A stretch of DNA of 64,000 nucleotides, taken from NCBI RefSeq assembly GCF_965363235.1, contig NC_134851.1, forward strand, positions 57,779,522-57,843,521, read 5' to 3'. Below the pieces are notes generated by a model. That model was not told the DNA's origin. It was given only the letters and a program-made list of their open reading frames with translations, and did not search any database. Numbering within the stretch: position 1 is the stretch's first letter; the number at the start of each line of letters is the position of its first letter. Below are positions 35,649 through 47,600 of the stretch, one piece after another. Source of the stretch: Mytilus galloprovincialis. Lineage: Eukaryota; Mollusca; Bivalvia; Mytilida; Mytilidae. A program made the translations under genes and the position numbers.

Positions 35649-35668
35649 CTGCCACCGCAGCATGCCAT
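35649..35668 (-). CDS. duplicate first coding exon of the Rab gene (MACCGG)
   Basis: ATG GCA TGC TGC GGT GGC AG, then a gtttgt donor. It differs from 22917-22936 by one silent change and one Ser-to-Gly change. Frame and splice phase are kept, so it could splice over ~16.7 kb to the exon ending at 18891 as an alternative start, or belong to a lost second gene copy. Confidence 0.45.
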
Positions 35669-36051
35669 TAAACTAATGAGTTAATATTTGTCAGAGTTTC
35701 ATAAAATATTTTACCTTTTAAAAAATCGAATGAATATGCATTCTATTAATAAATAGATATTAACGATTATTCACCCGGTAGTGAATGCATTTTAAGATTT
35801 ACGCATACTTGTTTATATAATAATGTATAAATTTTATTGATTGGATGATGCACTTGTTTAATTATTAAAAGGATATTTGACTTATTATGTACTATCATAA
35901 AAGTATACACCCGTACCATGTCGTTTAACAGTTTATTATAACTGACAAACAGATAGATATAAGATGTACTAGCCTACAACTGTTGATCAAATAATTATGC
36001 AATTATAACCTATCTAACCTTATTAATATTACTTTTATGTTTATAATTTTA

Positions 36052-36330
36052 TGCCCCATTTATGTGAATTATTTTCTGGTCTGTCCGTTCGCCCGTCCGT
36101 TCGTCCGTCCGTCGGCCCCGCTTAAGGTTGACGTTTTTGGTCGAGGTAGATTTTGATGAAGTTGAAGTCTAATCAACTTGAAACTTAGTACACATGTTCC
36201 CTATTATATGATCTTTCTAATTGTAATGCCAAATGAAAGATTTACCCCATTTTCAGGGTCCACTGTACATAGAAATGATAGTGCGGACGAGGCATCCGTG
36301 TGCTTGGGACACTTTCTTGTTTACAAATGT
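36052..36330 (-). mobile_element. GACGG-tract repeat, inverted copy in duplication B
   Basis: gtccgttcgcccgtccgttc then gtccgtccgtcggccccgct and gaagttgaagtctaatcaac. Counterpart of 23342-23620 at the same place in the duplicated segment. Confidence 0.75.
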
Positions 36331-36935
36331 TTTTGCTACGAGCATCACTGAATTAAAGAGACATATTCCCCATTTCCATTCTCAATTCTATTAAGTTAAA
36401 AAAAAAAACTTGATTAATAACAAACAAACAGATAAAAATATATGGATATTTGTATAATGTGTACTACTAACCTATTGTCGCTTCTATCTAATATCGAGCG
36501 CACAACCCTATACAGTGTTTATTGTTTGCTACGATAGCTAGTTATCTATAAAGAAAAACGGAGGAGTGAAACGAGAAAGAAAATTAAATGTACTCCTTAC
36601 CTATTGTCGCTAATCAAATATTGATACAACATCTAAAACCTCGAGATCCAACCTTATTGATTGATTGTTGGTTGCTTAACGTCCAGTGGCAAATATTTTA
36701 TTCATGTTCGGGACGATTAATTATTATAAACAAACATGAACTCCTTTACTTTTTGTAAATATGTTTTCTTTCCCCTTTGTATACGATGATTTTGCTGTAA
36801 ATCATTTTGAAACCTACACATTTACGTGATGCTTTTACGAGTCATTAGCTCTAAGCCTTAAAATTTAAATTTTAGATTTTCAAACGTTTTGGCATCGAAC
36901 ATAACAATAGAGACAGTAAATGACAAAGTGCACAG

Positions 36936-37163
36936 TGGGCATCGGTGGCCGAATGGTCTAAGTAGTTATTACTGTAATTACTAGCCAGTCCACACTGAGG
37001 AGGTGAGTTCGAACTCCGTGAGTGCACTCGACTCTAATCTGATTGTCATTTTTCCTATCGGAGGTCGGTGGTTTTCTCCGGGCACTCTGGCTTCCTCCAC
37101 CAATAAATACTGGCCGCCACCAAATAGCCTAAATGTGGTACTTAAAAGTGGTGTTAAAACTCC
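36936..37163 (+). mobile_element. tRNA-derived SINE
   Basis: gggcatcggtggccgaatgg (A-box side), gaggtgagttcgaactccgt (B-box side), then the conserved aggtcggtggttttctccgg and cctccaccaataaatactgg. Reverse orientation to the copy at 24677-24920. Both copies share the flank agacagtaaatg(a/t)caaagtgcaca immediately upstream, so they are one insertion later duplicated. Confidence 0.85.
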
Positions 37164-37500
37164 ATATTTCGAATTCAATTCAAAGTGGTCATCTGGTGCC
37201 GTAAGACTGATATCGTTGATATAATTAGAGGATTTAGATGCACATTTAAAAACTTGACCGTGTAAAATGCATCAACTTCTAATACCAAACAGTTTTTGCG
37301 GTTTTATACTGCGTAAATATAAAACAGTAAATGATCTTTGATTGTTTTTTGCAATGATTTCCAGTGACATTTCATGTAATTCAATGATAAGATATTTGTT
37401 TAGAAACCTTCTCTGATCGAAATAATGGGCGGTAAATTTGAACAGACACAGGAAAACAAAAAAAGGTTTGTAAGTATGATTGAACATATTTGTCTTTTTA

Positions 37501-37640
37501 CAACAATCTCATCTGTTTTAAATAAGTTTTTATGGCAATGAAGTCTTGCTTAAATGCATTGTCAGTGCAACTCCAAAAAGCATTTGAGATTTACTGGTAT
37601 ACAAAAATTAATGGTCAACATCATTTTTAAACCTGCCATT
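37501..37640 (+). pseudogene. decayed immunoglobulin-domain exon (Ig4/Ig8 type)
   Basis: It aligns with the Ig8 exon at 60940-61075: caatctcatctgttttaaa against acaacctcctctgttttgaaa, then gatgaag/aatgaagtc, tgcattgtc(a/c)gtgcaac, and gagatttactggtat. Reading gives KCIVSATPK, then a one-base insertion relative to Ig8 throws the frame to a stop, after which EIYWY is readable in the shifted frame. The C-terminal half is not recognisable. It lies 7 kb upstream of the Ig gene start. Confidence 0.8.
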
Positions 37641-37809
37641 ATAACTGTGCAATATTTTCCCTTTGACAAGTATTAAAATTTCCCAACTTCGTTGACAACA
37701 ATAAAAGATTTTATCTGGTATTGTCAATGTGACAGCATCCGATCAACAACAATATAAAAACATGTATGTACATTTTTTATACGATATATCTTCATCGCTG
37801 CTGGTCTAT

Positions 37810-38010
37810 AAAAAGTAAAAATAACAAAATTACCGAAGTCCGAAGACAATTTAATACGGAAAGGCCGTAATCAAATTGCAAAATCTACTGCTCAAACATG
37901 TCAAAAGAATGGATAACAACTGTTATAATCCTAAATTTGTACAGGCATGTTCTGATGTAGAAAATGGTGGAATGAAACTCGTTAAAAAAGTGTGAATAGG
38001 TATTAAAAAA
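37810..38010 (+). repeat. dispersed repeat (aaaatggtgga family)
   Basis: aaaagtaaaaataacaaaat, cggaaaggccgtaatcaaat, ggcatgttctgatgtagaaa and atggtggaatgaa. Further plus copies are at 40712-40815, 40860-41050, 53905-54040 and 58728-58900; inverted pieces are at ~42300, 47560, 50165 and 51440. Confidence 0.65.
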
Positions 38011-39159
38011 TCTAAAAAATTTGAAAAAAAACACTCAAATATATTCAAAACGATTGATGCTGACAAGTTTCCTGACGTAAATAGACAACTGCGGTATGGG
38101 CTTTGTTCATTTTTGAGGGCCGTACGGTGACACATAGTTGTTAATTTCTATGTCATTTGGTCTGTTGTTGATGAGGGTTGCATACTTGACAATCATAAGA
38201 CATCTACTTTTTTATTTAAGGGTTTAACCCAGGTTAAATAATTTTTCATTCCAAACTTACACATTTAGAATTTGAATCAGTGGACTAAGGAAATGTACAT
38301 GAAAGAGGAATAATAATAGCATGCATGATTTGTCATTGTAATATACATTGAACTCTTTGAGACTTTATAGAATTCATCGAGGTTACGTTGATTAAAGCAA
38401 ATATTGGTCGACTCGGAGCCAAAGATGTTTCTTTGTAGTGTTACATTGTACATGTCGTCCTTTGGACTGATGTATTGTGAACTAACACGGTGATTGTCGA
38501 CTCATCATGTCGGTCTAGTAGATCAGGGCATGTATGCATAAAGCTACTAAAAAGATTTGTTCCGATCGGACGGCTTTTTCAAATTGTCTGTCGATAAATT
38601 AGTCTTTTGATTGAATATCTTAACTTGAGTGTTTTTATGCATACGGGCCGTGGCTTCATACCCAACATACATTAGCATGATCTCGTCTTAAATATGTATT
38701 TTTAAAATTGGCAACTAGACGATCAAAAACAAATAGTTAAATTTTCAGAAATTCAAAGTTGCTGGACACGGAGTTTAACTTACACATGCTAAGGTGGATT
38801 TATTGGCCTGATTAGTATTATCTTATCTTTGTTTTGTTTCAATCATTTTAACGCGGCGGTGACGGGTCAACTTTGCAGTTACATGTATTATTCCACTAAA
38901 CTATATTTCTAAAAAAATCTGTATTGGTTTTAAAGTTAAACAATTGTTTGTTTATTAAATAAAAAAATACAAACGAGACATGTGTTTCCGCTGTTAGTAC
39001 TTCTACATTTTCCTTTATTTCGCATTTATTATAAAAAAAATGAAGATACTAAGCACTGATCAATTTGAGACAACCAACTAAGAAAAATAACCAAAAGTCT
39101 TTCGAGAAGCAAAAAACAGTCTTCACTATTGGTGAGTTCTATACAATATATATATATAT
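38011..39159. other. gene-free stretch
   Basis: No exon recognised. A short (AT)n tract lies at ~39147-39161. Confidence 0.4.
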
Positions 39160-39480
39160 ATGTTATCAAAGGTACCAGGCTTATAATTTAATACGCAAGA
39201 CGAGTGTTTCGTCTACATAAGACTCAACAGTGACTCTCAGATCAAAATAGTTAAAAACCAAACAAGTACACAGTTGAAGAGCATTGACAATCTAAGACAA
39301 TCCTTAGTATTTCGATTAATTCATACTTTTGCAAACAGTACATTTATAAAAATGTAATTGATATTTATGTCAACACCGAAGTGCTGACGACTGGATTGGT
39401 GATACCCTCGGGGACGAAACGTACACAAGCAGTGGTGTAAATAGTTATCAAAAGGTATGTCATACTCTTAATTGTCCCGG
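39160..39480. repeat. dispersed repeat (gtgtttcgtctac family)
   Basis: acgcaagacgagtgtttcgt, ctacataagactcaacagtg, cagttgaagagcattgac, and gctgacgactggattggtga with ataccctcgggg. Diverged copy of the family at 24271-24636. Confidence 0.7.
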
Positions 39481-39921
39481 GTCTCTGAGATTAAAGAAAA
39501 TTTCAAACAATCACATTGAAAGAACAAGAACATTTATTCATGTTTTGCATGTTATTTGTACACTAGTTGGCTGATTGCAAGATCCATGTTTTTGTTGACA
39601 ATACGGTTTACCTTGAATTAAAACATTTAAAAGTCTCATCTTCTATACTATAATGCATTGAACAGTGTAAAATGTTTGACCTCAGATCATGTGTAACATA
39701 ATCAATTATATACCAAATCAATCTCCGGGGTTAAAATCAGGTTCATCTTTAAACACAATAGCACTCATCAATGCATTGTTAATTGTATGCTTTGTACCTG
39801 ATTAAAAGATTTAGTTTTGAACTAGAATAGAAACCAAACTACTAAAATACTAATATTAAGGTGCCTTTTATAAAAAGCTAAACATGTAGTAAACATATAT
39901 AATTATAAATTATTACATTTA

Positions 39922-40188
39922 CAGCCGATTGCATAAAGTGTGTAGGCAAAGGTATTATCTTTGATTAGCTTGCTTGCTAACTGAACCGTGAAGTCATCAT
40001 ATAGTCAGGTAAACTACCCTCCTTAAAAAGTAGTCTGGGCCGGCAGATAACCAATCTATCGGTCTGTATGATAAATCTATTTCGAAAGGAGGGTAGTATA
40101 CCTTACCTTATAATGACTTCACGGTTCAATAAGCCAGTAAGCTAACCAAAGATATTATCTTTGTCAACAAACCCAATAGAGTCGGCTG
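39922..40188. mobile_element. 267-bp MITE with TA target duplication
   Basis: The ends read CAGCCGA inward on both sides, each flanked by TA (39920-39921, 40189-40190). Inner arms are strong: ctgaaccgtgaagtcat at 39976 against atgacttcacggttca at 40112, and aaactaccctcctt against aaggagggtagtat. The TA duplication suggests a Tc1/mariner-type parent. Confidence 0.75.
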
Positions 40189-40711
40189 TAGTGAGAACTA
40201 CAAAAAAGTAATTTAGATGAAGATTTAAAAATAAACTGCTTTTAGTGGTTCTGCTTTTAATTTAGTTCAAATCTACAACCTTTAATTTTGTATTTTTTAG
40301 GTTAAAAGGACAAGTTATTAGAGTTTCTGTTGTCTTGGTGACCAAGAGGACTAAGTAGTTGAACTACAGCATCATTTATTTAGTCTGACAACACTGTGGT
40401 TGTTAGTTCTACAGAGTAACTCCTCACGTGGCAGGTGCATTCTCCTTAAATATCAATTGACTAGTATTGCCAATTATACTGCCGAAGGTTGGTTGTTCTT
40501 TGACTTCAACAACAAATAAAGACTGTTCTCCAAGTAGCGTGTATTGATGAAAGTGTCATTACACACAATTCTATCAATCAATTAATTATTATAGGAGCTT
40601 CAGGTCACATGGCAGGTGATAATACAATATGGTTATATTTTAACTAAGATTTTCTTATTCAGGTATGACCATATAAGCATATTTCCCCTTTAGATGCCTC
40701 TGTTATTTGTA

Positions 40712-41050
40712 TAAAAAGTAAAATCACAAAAATACCGAACCAAGAAGAATATATAATCGGAAAGTCCAGAATCACATGGCAAAATCAAATAACAGAACGC
40801 ATCAAAAACGAATGTATTCTCTTCCATTACAAACAACAAACAATCTGGAAATATACTGAAAAAGGTTAAATCACAAAAATACTGAACTCCGAGGAAATTT
40901 CAGAACGGAAAGTCCTTAATCAAATGGCAAAATCAAAAGCTCAAACACATCAAATGAATGGATAACAACTGTCATATTTCTGACATGGTACAGGCATTTT
41001 CTTATCTAGAAAATGGTGGATTGAACCTGTTTTAAAGCTGATTTACAGCC
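40712..41050 (+). repeat. two adjacent copies of the aaaatggtgga family
   Basis: The first, truncated copy (40712-40815) and the longer one (40860-41050) both begin aaatcacaaaaata and carry gaaagtcc..aatca..ggcaaaatca. The second ends tctagaaaatggtggattga. Confidence 0.65.
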
Positions 41051-41054
41051 AACA

Positions 41055-44000
41055 ATCACTTGTCACGTGTTTTTAAATCAAGTGCTCTATTTAAATTGTC
41101 TACACCTTATTATTGGATTCTGGGGGTAGTTAATTTTTTGAAAATAAGCTTTGGCAACCCTCCTGTATCGAGGTCGCTTGTCCTGATTTCTAACAGGTAA
41201 TACGTAGCAAATAATCGGATGAATTTTATAAAGCGCAGTTTCTTAACCGATCTACATACGTTTCTGTTAGCTTTTTATTAGCAGGTTAGTCAATTTCTTT
41301 TTTTCTTGCTTACTACATATATGGCTTTATAATTTTTGCATGTAGTATTTTTAAAAACACCAAAATTATTTGTATTGCAAACTTCTGATGCTAGTTTTTG
41401 GTTTTATGTATCTTGGGAGACAATGTTTCTGGCTGGGTTTAATCTTTTTATGAATTGATATACATGTAGTTACTCGTTATTATCATTATTTACAAATAAA
41501 GGCAACAGTAGTATACCGCTGTTCGAAACTCATAAATCCATGGACAAAAAACAAAATCGGGGTAACAAACTAAAACTGAGGGAAACGCATTAAATATAAG
41601 AGGAGAACAACGACACAACATTAAAATGTAACATTGCTGTCTTAATCAGTGTAACTTTTTATATACCATTAAATTGTTAATGCAGGCTGACAAGTATGAA
41701 GTAGAATGCCCTAAAGCAGTTGTTTTAAACTTTTTTGTTATTTGTGAAGTTGAAGGTGTGTATGCAGTAACCGTATGAATTTCTCAAGTTCAGACTTTAA
41801 TAGCCATCATATACATGTATTGAGCTTTATAAAGTCTGACAGTTAATAAATAAGTGATAGTAAAAATCTCCATGTTAAATTTAAAAAAAAATACATTGCA
41901 TTGTTATTCCCGAATTCTCAAATCTGATTTGGAGCCGCATACTAGATACATCCATCAAAAACGTCTTATTAATATATCAGACGTTTTTCTAATCGACTTT
42001 TATGTATGTGTTTTAGACGCGGCTATACAAAACTAATCTCGTCAGGTTATATTATAAAAAGATGTATTCGAAATAGATAAACATCCATTATATTTCAAAT
42101 TATGAGCGTATTTGATGAAGATTATCAAAAATATGCATTTAATATAAAATATGACATTAAAATGAGGTCTGTTTTGCTTGTTGAATTAAGTACCACCTTG
42201 TCTAAAAGTTCAGTAATGTTTCATACTCTAATAATAAACAGAATTAACAAAATGTTCAATCTCTATTGAAAATAACTACAATGTAATTTTATTTACATTA
42301 AATTCGTTTTATGTGTTTGAACTTTTGATTTAACCATTTGATTAGAAACGTTCCTTTCTGAATTTTCGTCAGAGTTCAATGTTTTGGTGATTTAATTTTT
42401 ACCTATTCAAGCTATACAGCACGAACGTTTATTGTTGAACAGCCAACGATCAAATGTCGATTGTTTAGATAGAATAATGTTCTTTGTACACTCGGTTTGA
42501 TCTTCATTGGCTTACTAAATTGTTGGCTGACCTCGTATACACATATCATCGGCAATGGTATTTGGCTTTAATATCAGACGCTCTTCTAACCGACTTTATA
42601 TGTATGCATTTTAGACGCAGCTGAACAAAACTTAACTCGTCAGGTTATATCATAATACGAAAAAACGTTCTTACTTTTGTCCAGTGTGATTCTCAAAGAA
42701 ATTAACAACTTGCATGGTTGTAAAGATATAGAAAATTTAATGCTAAACAGGTGAATAAATGGGATATAGTACGTGTTCCTAATTTGAATAGGAAGCATTA
42801 AGTTTGAATTTCCTTTCAAATCAAAGCAGTCGTAGTCATTGTTTCGCCAAAGCCCCTTAAATAAAAAGTGCTCTCATTTTGATTTTATTAAAAGTTATTG
42901 TAATGTCATACGAGCTAAACCAAAAGTATAAAAAAGGACAGTTCCTTTTTTCTGAAAACTGAACTCGCTTATATTTGATATCATGTTACACTATTATATT
43001 TAATGGCAATGTTGTTTTTGAATTGCTCATGTGTGTTTACACCACTATCAGTTTAACTACTTGACATAACATTCATGATATTTGCCAGATGTCCAAAAAT
43101 GCCTGCATGTTGTTCTTCAGTTAAAGTGTTGATAGTTTTAACTTCTCTGTAACCTTTGTACTTGCATGGTTTTATGAGAATAAACTATCTATCTATCTAT
43201 CTATCTATTTCGAGCATCATGTGACTTCTACAAATAATACGGTTAGTCGTATCTCAAAGGAGGTGTATATTGAAGGGCACAATCTTGAATTATATCCAAA
43301 TGTCATATTTATATATACATGTTGATTTAAAAGAAGATATAATCTTGTAATAGTTCAATATAGAACATAAATGATTTATCAACATTTCGTCATGCACAAT
43401 AACTATTGTCAGCACTTTAAAATGTTTTACAACAACGTAATGTTAAATCAGCAATTTAAACGATACTTCTCATGCTGCAGAAAGTGTAACTTTTTATATA
43501 AGTTTTTAAACCACCTTCTCGATACAAATACTGAAGGATGTCACCAGTTATAGTCATCAGTTTGTTCGCTGGTATGCAATATCAATGATATGAGCATTTT
43601 CTTAAAATGTTCTGCTTATAGTAAAACTTCGAATATTTTCTCATATGCATAGTTGAGTTTAACCGTTTTTGGCATAGCATTTAGTTTTTGTTTCAATGAT
43701 CCTTATATATTTTTTTTCAATTCATCGTTAAATTATTTTCCGTTTTATTCCAAAACCACTGATTGATTGAATGTAGACGGAACGCGCAAATGTCGTTTGG
43801 TGTGTTTGATAAGCTTTTTACAACTACTGGGTTGATGCTATTGCTGGTGAAATTTTGGCGCACTGTTCTAAAATGCTTTTAAATTTCGTATTTGATTTGA
43901 TCTTTTATAACCAGATCCCACTTTTTATTAGATTTCAATGTAATTGATCTGTTCCTTTTGTGCTCTGTGATTTGCAAAACCATTATATGTATTTGTATAT

Positions 44001-44615
44001 GAATGATCATCGATAAAAAGCACTATGATGTTTCACTGTTTGGTGGAAAATATATCGTATGGAAGAAGTTAACAAAATACAAAGAAAATTAGAAAAGTCT
44101 ACAGAAATAACTCTTTCTGATTTTAACACACCTTTTTTAATTTAGCTATATTAAAACCGCTGAAAAACCATCTGAAATACTGAGACAAGACATGACAGCA
44201 TTATTGAAACAAATTATACAGATCTAAATGACAAGAGGGGAAATAAAATTCGTCTATGGTCCGCTTTTCCTGAGATAGTATAGAAACTTTCTATATTTTT
44301 TTCATATTTTCTTAGAATCAACAAAACATTGAAGAATAATGTGTAATAGTAGTTCCAAAGCACTGTATATGAAGTGAGTTTATTATACCACCGGGAACCG
44401 ACTGCCCACTTTCCACGTTATCGAATAGCATGTGCTGTTGAATAAAAGTCAAACTATATATTTTTTCTGCAATCCAAGAGTTCACTGCTACTGAAATATG
44501 CTACGACAAACACATTTCCCAAAATACACAAATGATAAATCAATGAATTTGCGTATTTATAATGAGTGTAGTTCAAAATATTTTAAATCCATACAATGTT
44601 TTTTTTTTATTTCAG
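41055..44615. other. 5' flank of the Ig gene, no gene recognised
   Basis: A ~85-bp direct repeat lies at 41973-42062 and 42572-42655 (tatcagacg..cttct/tttct, gactttatatgtatg, agacgc(a/g)gct, ctcgtcaggttatat). A (ctat)n tract is at 43181-43208. A dispersed repeat piece at 41500-41630 matches 44850-45000 (taacaaactaaaa, gagggaaac). A 5' untranslated exon of the Ig gene could lie here but none was identified. Confidence 0.4.
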
Positions 44616-44618
44616 ACA

Positions 44619-44667
44619 ATGACAAAGCGGTTGCGTGTTTCGGATGTTGCACTTTTCCTTTTAATAG
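44619..44667 (+). CDS. Ig gene exon 1: signal peptide start
   Basis: ATG at 44619 gives MTKRLRVSDVALFLLI plus one base before gtaaat. Basic residues then a hydrophobic run are typical of a signal peptide. An AG at 44614-44615 suggests a spliced 5' leader. Confidence 0.75.
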
Positions 44668-47600
44668 GTAAATGAAATCTGTATGCGGATATATAATATG
44701 TTAAAACAATAAAAGTTATCTGCTATTTGAGAAAAAAAAAAAACACGCTAGAATACATGTTAGTTTGTATAATGCTATTAGAGAATACGGATGTGCGATC
44801 GGACAAATAATTATCAACTCTCATTATGGTTTGACTGATAAAAAAGCCAACAGTATTATAACCGCTGTTTGACAGACATAAATTGATTGAGACAAAACAA
44901 ATTCAGGTTACAAACTAAAACCGAGGGAAACACATCAACTATTAGAAAAAAACACCGAAACAACAGAAACACTGAAGTGAACAAAAAAACAAACGACAAT
45001 GCAACACACACAGAAACAAACTATTAGAAAACAATTGTCAATTTCCTGACTTGGTAAGGAAATTTTAAAGAAAAATAGTGGGTTGAACTTGATTTTGTGG
45101 CTAGGTAAACCTCACACTCTTATGGTAATGTTAAACATAACACTAACATGACACCATTACACGACAGGAATATAGTTTCTATAGAGTACTAAAATTACAA
45201 ATATAGAGTTTTGTTTCATGCAAAACGAGGAATCCTATGCAAAACAAAACATATTAACGATTACAGGTAATCGTATGGTTTCGACTTAGTATATAACTAG
45301 AAAAACAACCACTCGAGTGTATCATTTTTGCATGTTTCTATGCGATTTTCACTAATCTTTTTATGTAACAAAATAAATAGAAGACTATGAATGATTGATA
45401 GAAGATTTTTTTAAATCATGTGGCAACTATTTCATGCATGTTCAGGATGAAACCAAGTTAACAACACATATGAAAGACTTTTTCTATTATAGAAGCGTTC
45501 CGGGACGAAGGTCGAGAAATTTGTACTGCACCAACAAACTGCGAGTACATTGGATAGGGGCAGCAATGTTGTCTTGCAAAAGGTCACCTTTGGACCCTCA
45601 ATGAGTTGTTGGACGGGTTCCTAATGTGCAGAAAACGTAGCTTTCTCTTTACACGGGGCATGGGATTCAATTCCGTCCAGACGTGGTTGTGTATTTGTTC
45701 ATTTCGCAAAATTAATCGGGCGCCCAACTTTGGCGAGAGTTTTACTTTCAATCGGAAAAGACCGACCATACGTCTACTATCACGTCAATCTATTCAATTG
45801 AAAAGTGCCCGCCAACATATTAATATTTACAACATAACATAACTTAAAAGACAAATAACACACATGTTTGATTTAAAGTTAACGAAGTACTAATATACAA
45901 TGCAAGCTAATTATTGGGTAAAACACTACAATGGCCCCCCATTACTAATAATATCAATCGGGACATATTCAACATATATCTTCAACTCAGGATCAAATCA
46001 TAATCACAAAACATTGTATGAGACATTATAAACAAAATATTTTTCTTTATTCTTTATATTATATTCAATATCTTTTTTGAATTTTACAGTTATGTGTGCT
46101 TTACACGTGGAAACTGTATTTGGTAAGTGAAATTCCTTCAAACAAAATTAAGAAGTCCTTAATTATTTTCTCGTATTCTTTCTTATGTGTCTGTCTGCAT
46201 ACTTGTTCAGAGAATATATGTTTCATTTTTATCTAGTTGTCTGTTTTCAACTATTTGTTTATTATTTGATGAGGAACTATGCGGATATGTTTTTTTGTCA
46301 CAACTTCTTGGAATTTCGGATCCTCAATGCTCTTCAACTTTGAACTTGTTTGGCTTTATAAATATTTTGATATGAGCGTCACTGATGAGTCTTATGTAGA
46401 CGAAACACGCGTCTGGCGTACTAAATTATAATGCTGGTACCGTTGATAACTCATTTTTCCGATCTAAGGTAAAATGTTCAACACTGCAAATTTAAAATAC
46501 TAATTCATTAACGCCATGATATGCATAACTATCCCGGGTATACAGATAAGCCTAATACATTGATGACATTCTAAAAAATCACACGTATACCTTTACAAGC
46601 TTTATGTTAAGAACTAGTGCAGTTTACTGAGAAGAGAGTTGAAGTATACTATTTATATTTTGATATTATAAAATTGCTACTCAATCTATTAAAAAAAATT
46701 CATCATAGATACGCGCAATAGTATATTTATGCGGTTTTTATTTTGTATTCTGCAGAAGGATTGTTTAATAGTATGCGTCTCTACTTCTAATCTCTCGTTA
46801 AATCTGTCAGAATCTGTGAGGAGAACTGTTCTAGGAAAGTACGTAGAACTGTCAGACTGACACTACGTGTAACATAGAACTGACTTGGTCAGTTCTACCT
46901 AAAACTGATTCAAACAGTTCTACCTAGAACTGATCTTGACAGTTCTACCCTAGATCAGTTTTAGTAAGTTCTACTTCTAGAACAGTTCTCCGCTTAGAAT
47001 TGATTACAAATTCTACGGCTAGAATCGATTTATAAATTTTACGGCTAGAATTGATTATAAATTCACCGGCTAGAATTGATGTTATAAGTTTTAAGAACTC
47101 TTTGTCTAAATATAAGGCTTCGGCGAAATAGCGATTAATATTATATAGAGTTTTGCAATTTTGCCGGTTTTATTTCAGATTTTTAATCAATATACTATGT
47201 TTAACCCCGACATATTCAGCACAATATGTGCCTGTTCCAAGTCAGGAGCCTGTAATTCAGTGATTTGTTTTTGTTGATGTGTTACATAAATTATTTGTTT
47301 TGATTAATTTTTTGTACATAAATTAGGCCGTTAATATTATAGAGGGGGGGGGGGGTGATTATTATTTGAATTGTTTTACATTTGTTATTCCGGGAGTCAG
47401 GATGGCTCGTAGATTATTCTGACAGTTCATACGAGAGGTTAGAAGTGATCTCCACTGTTTATGATGAGTATATATTTACAAAAATGTATCATTTGAAACT
47501 GAATTACGGAAGTTGTGTTTCCGTATGAAAAATAGCAACGAGTGCTAACTTTAAAATCTTTTGGATTTTGCCATTTGATAAGGGACTTTCCGTTTTGAAT

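Larger units (their letters stand above)
35605..36813. repeat. segmental duplication, copy B
   Basis: Direct-orientation copy of 22870-24665 (see there for shared landmarks). It keeps the first-exon copy at its left edge and the GACGG-family element in the middle, and lacks the 366-bp insertion and the 148-bp doubling. Confidence 0.88.

Noticed and set aside
45395-45842. Trio of open frames in Ig intron 1 as a small nested gene.
   Set aside because: Higher G+C but no family, no consistent start or splice context; kept only as an unexplained island.
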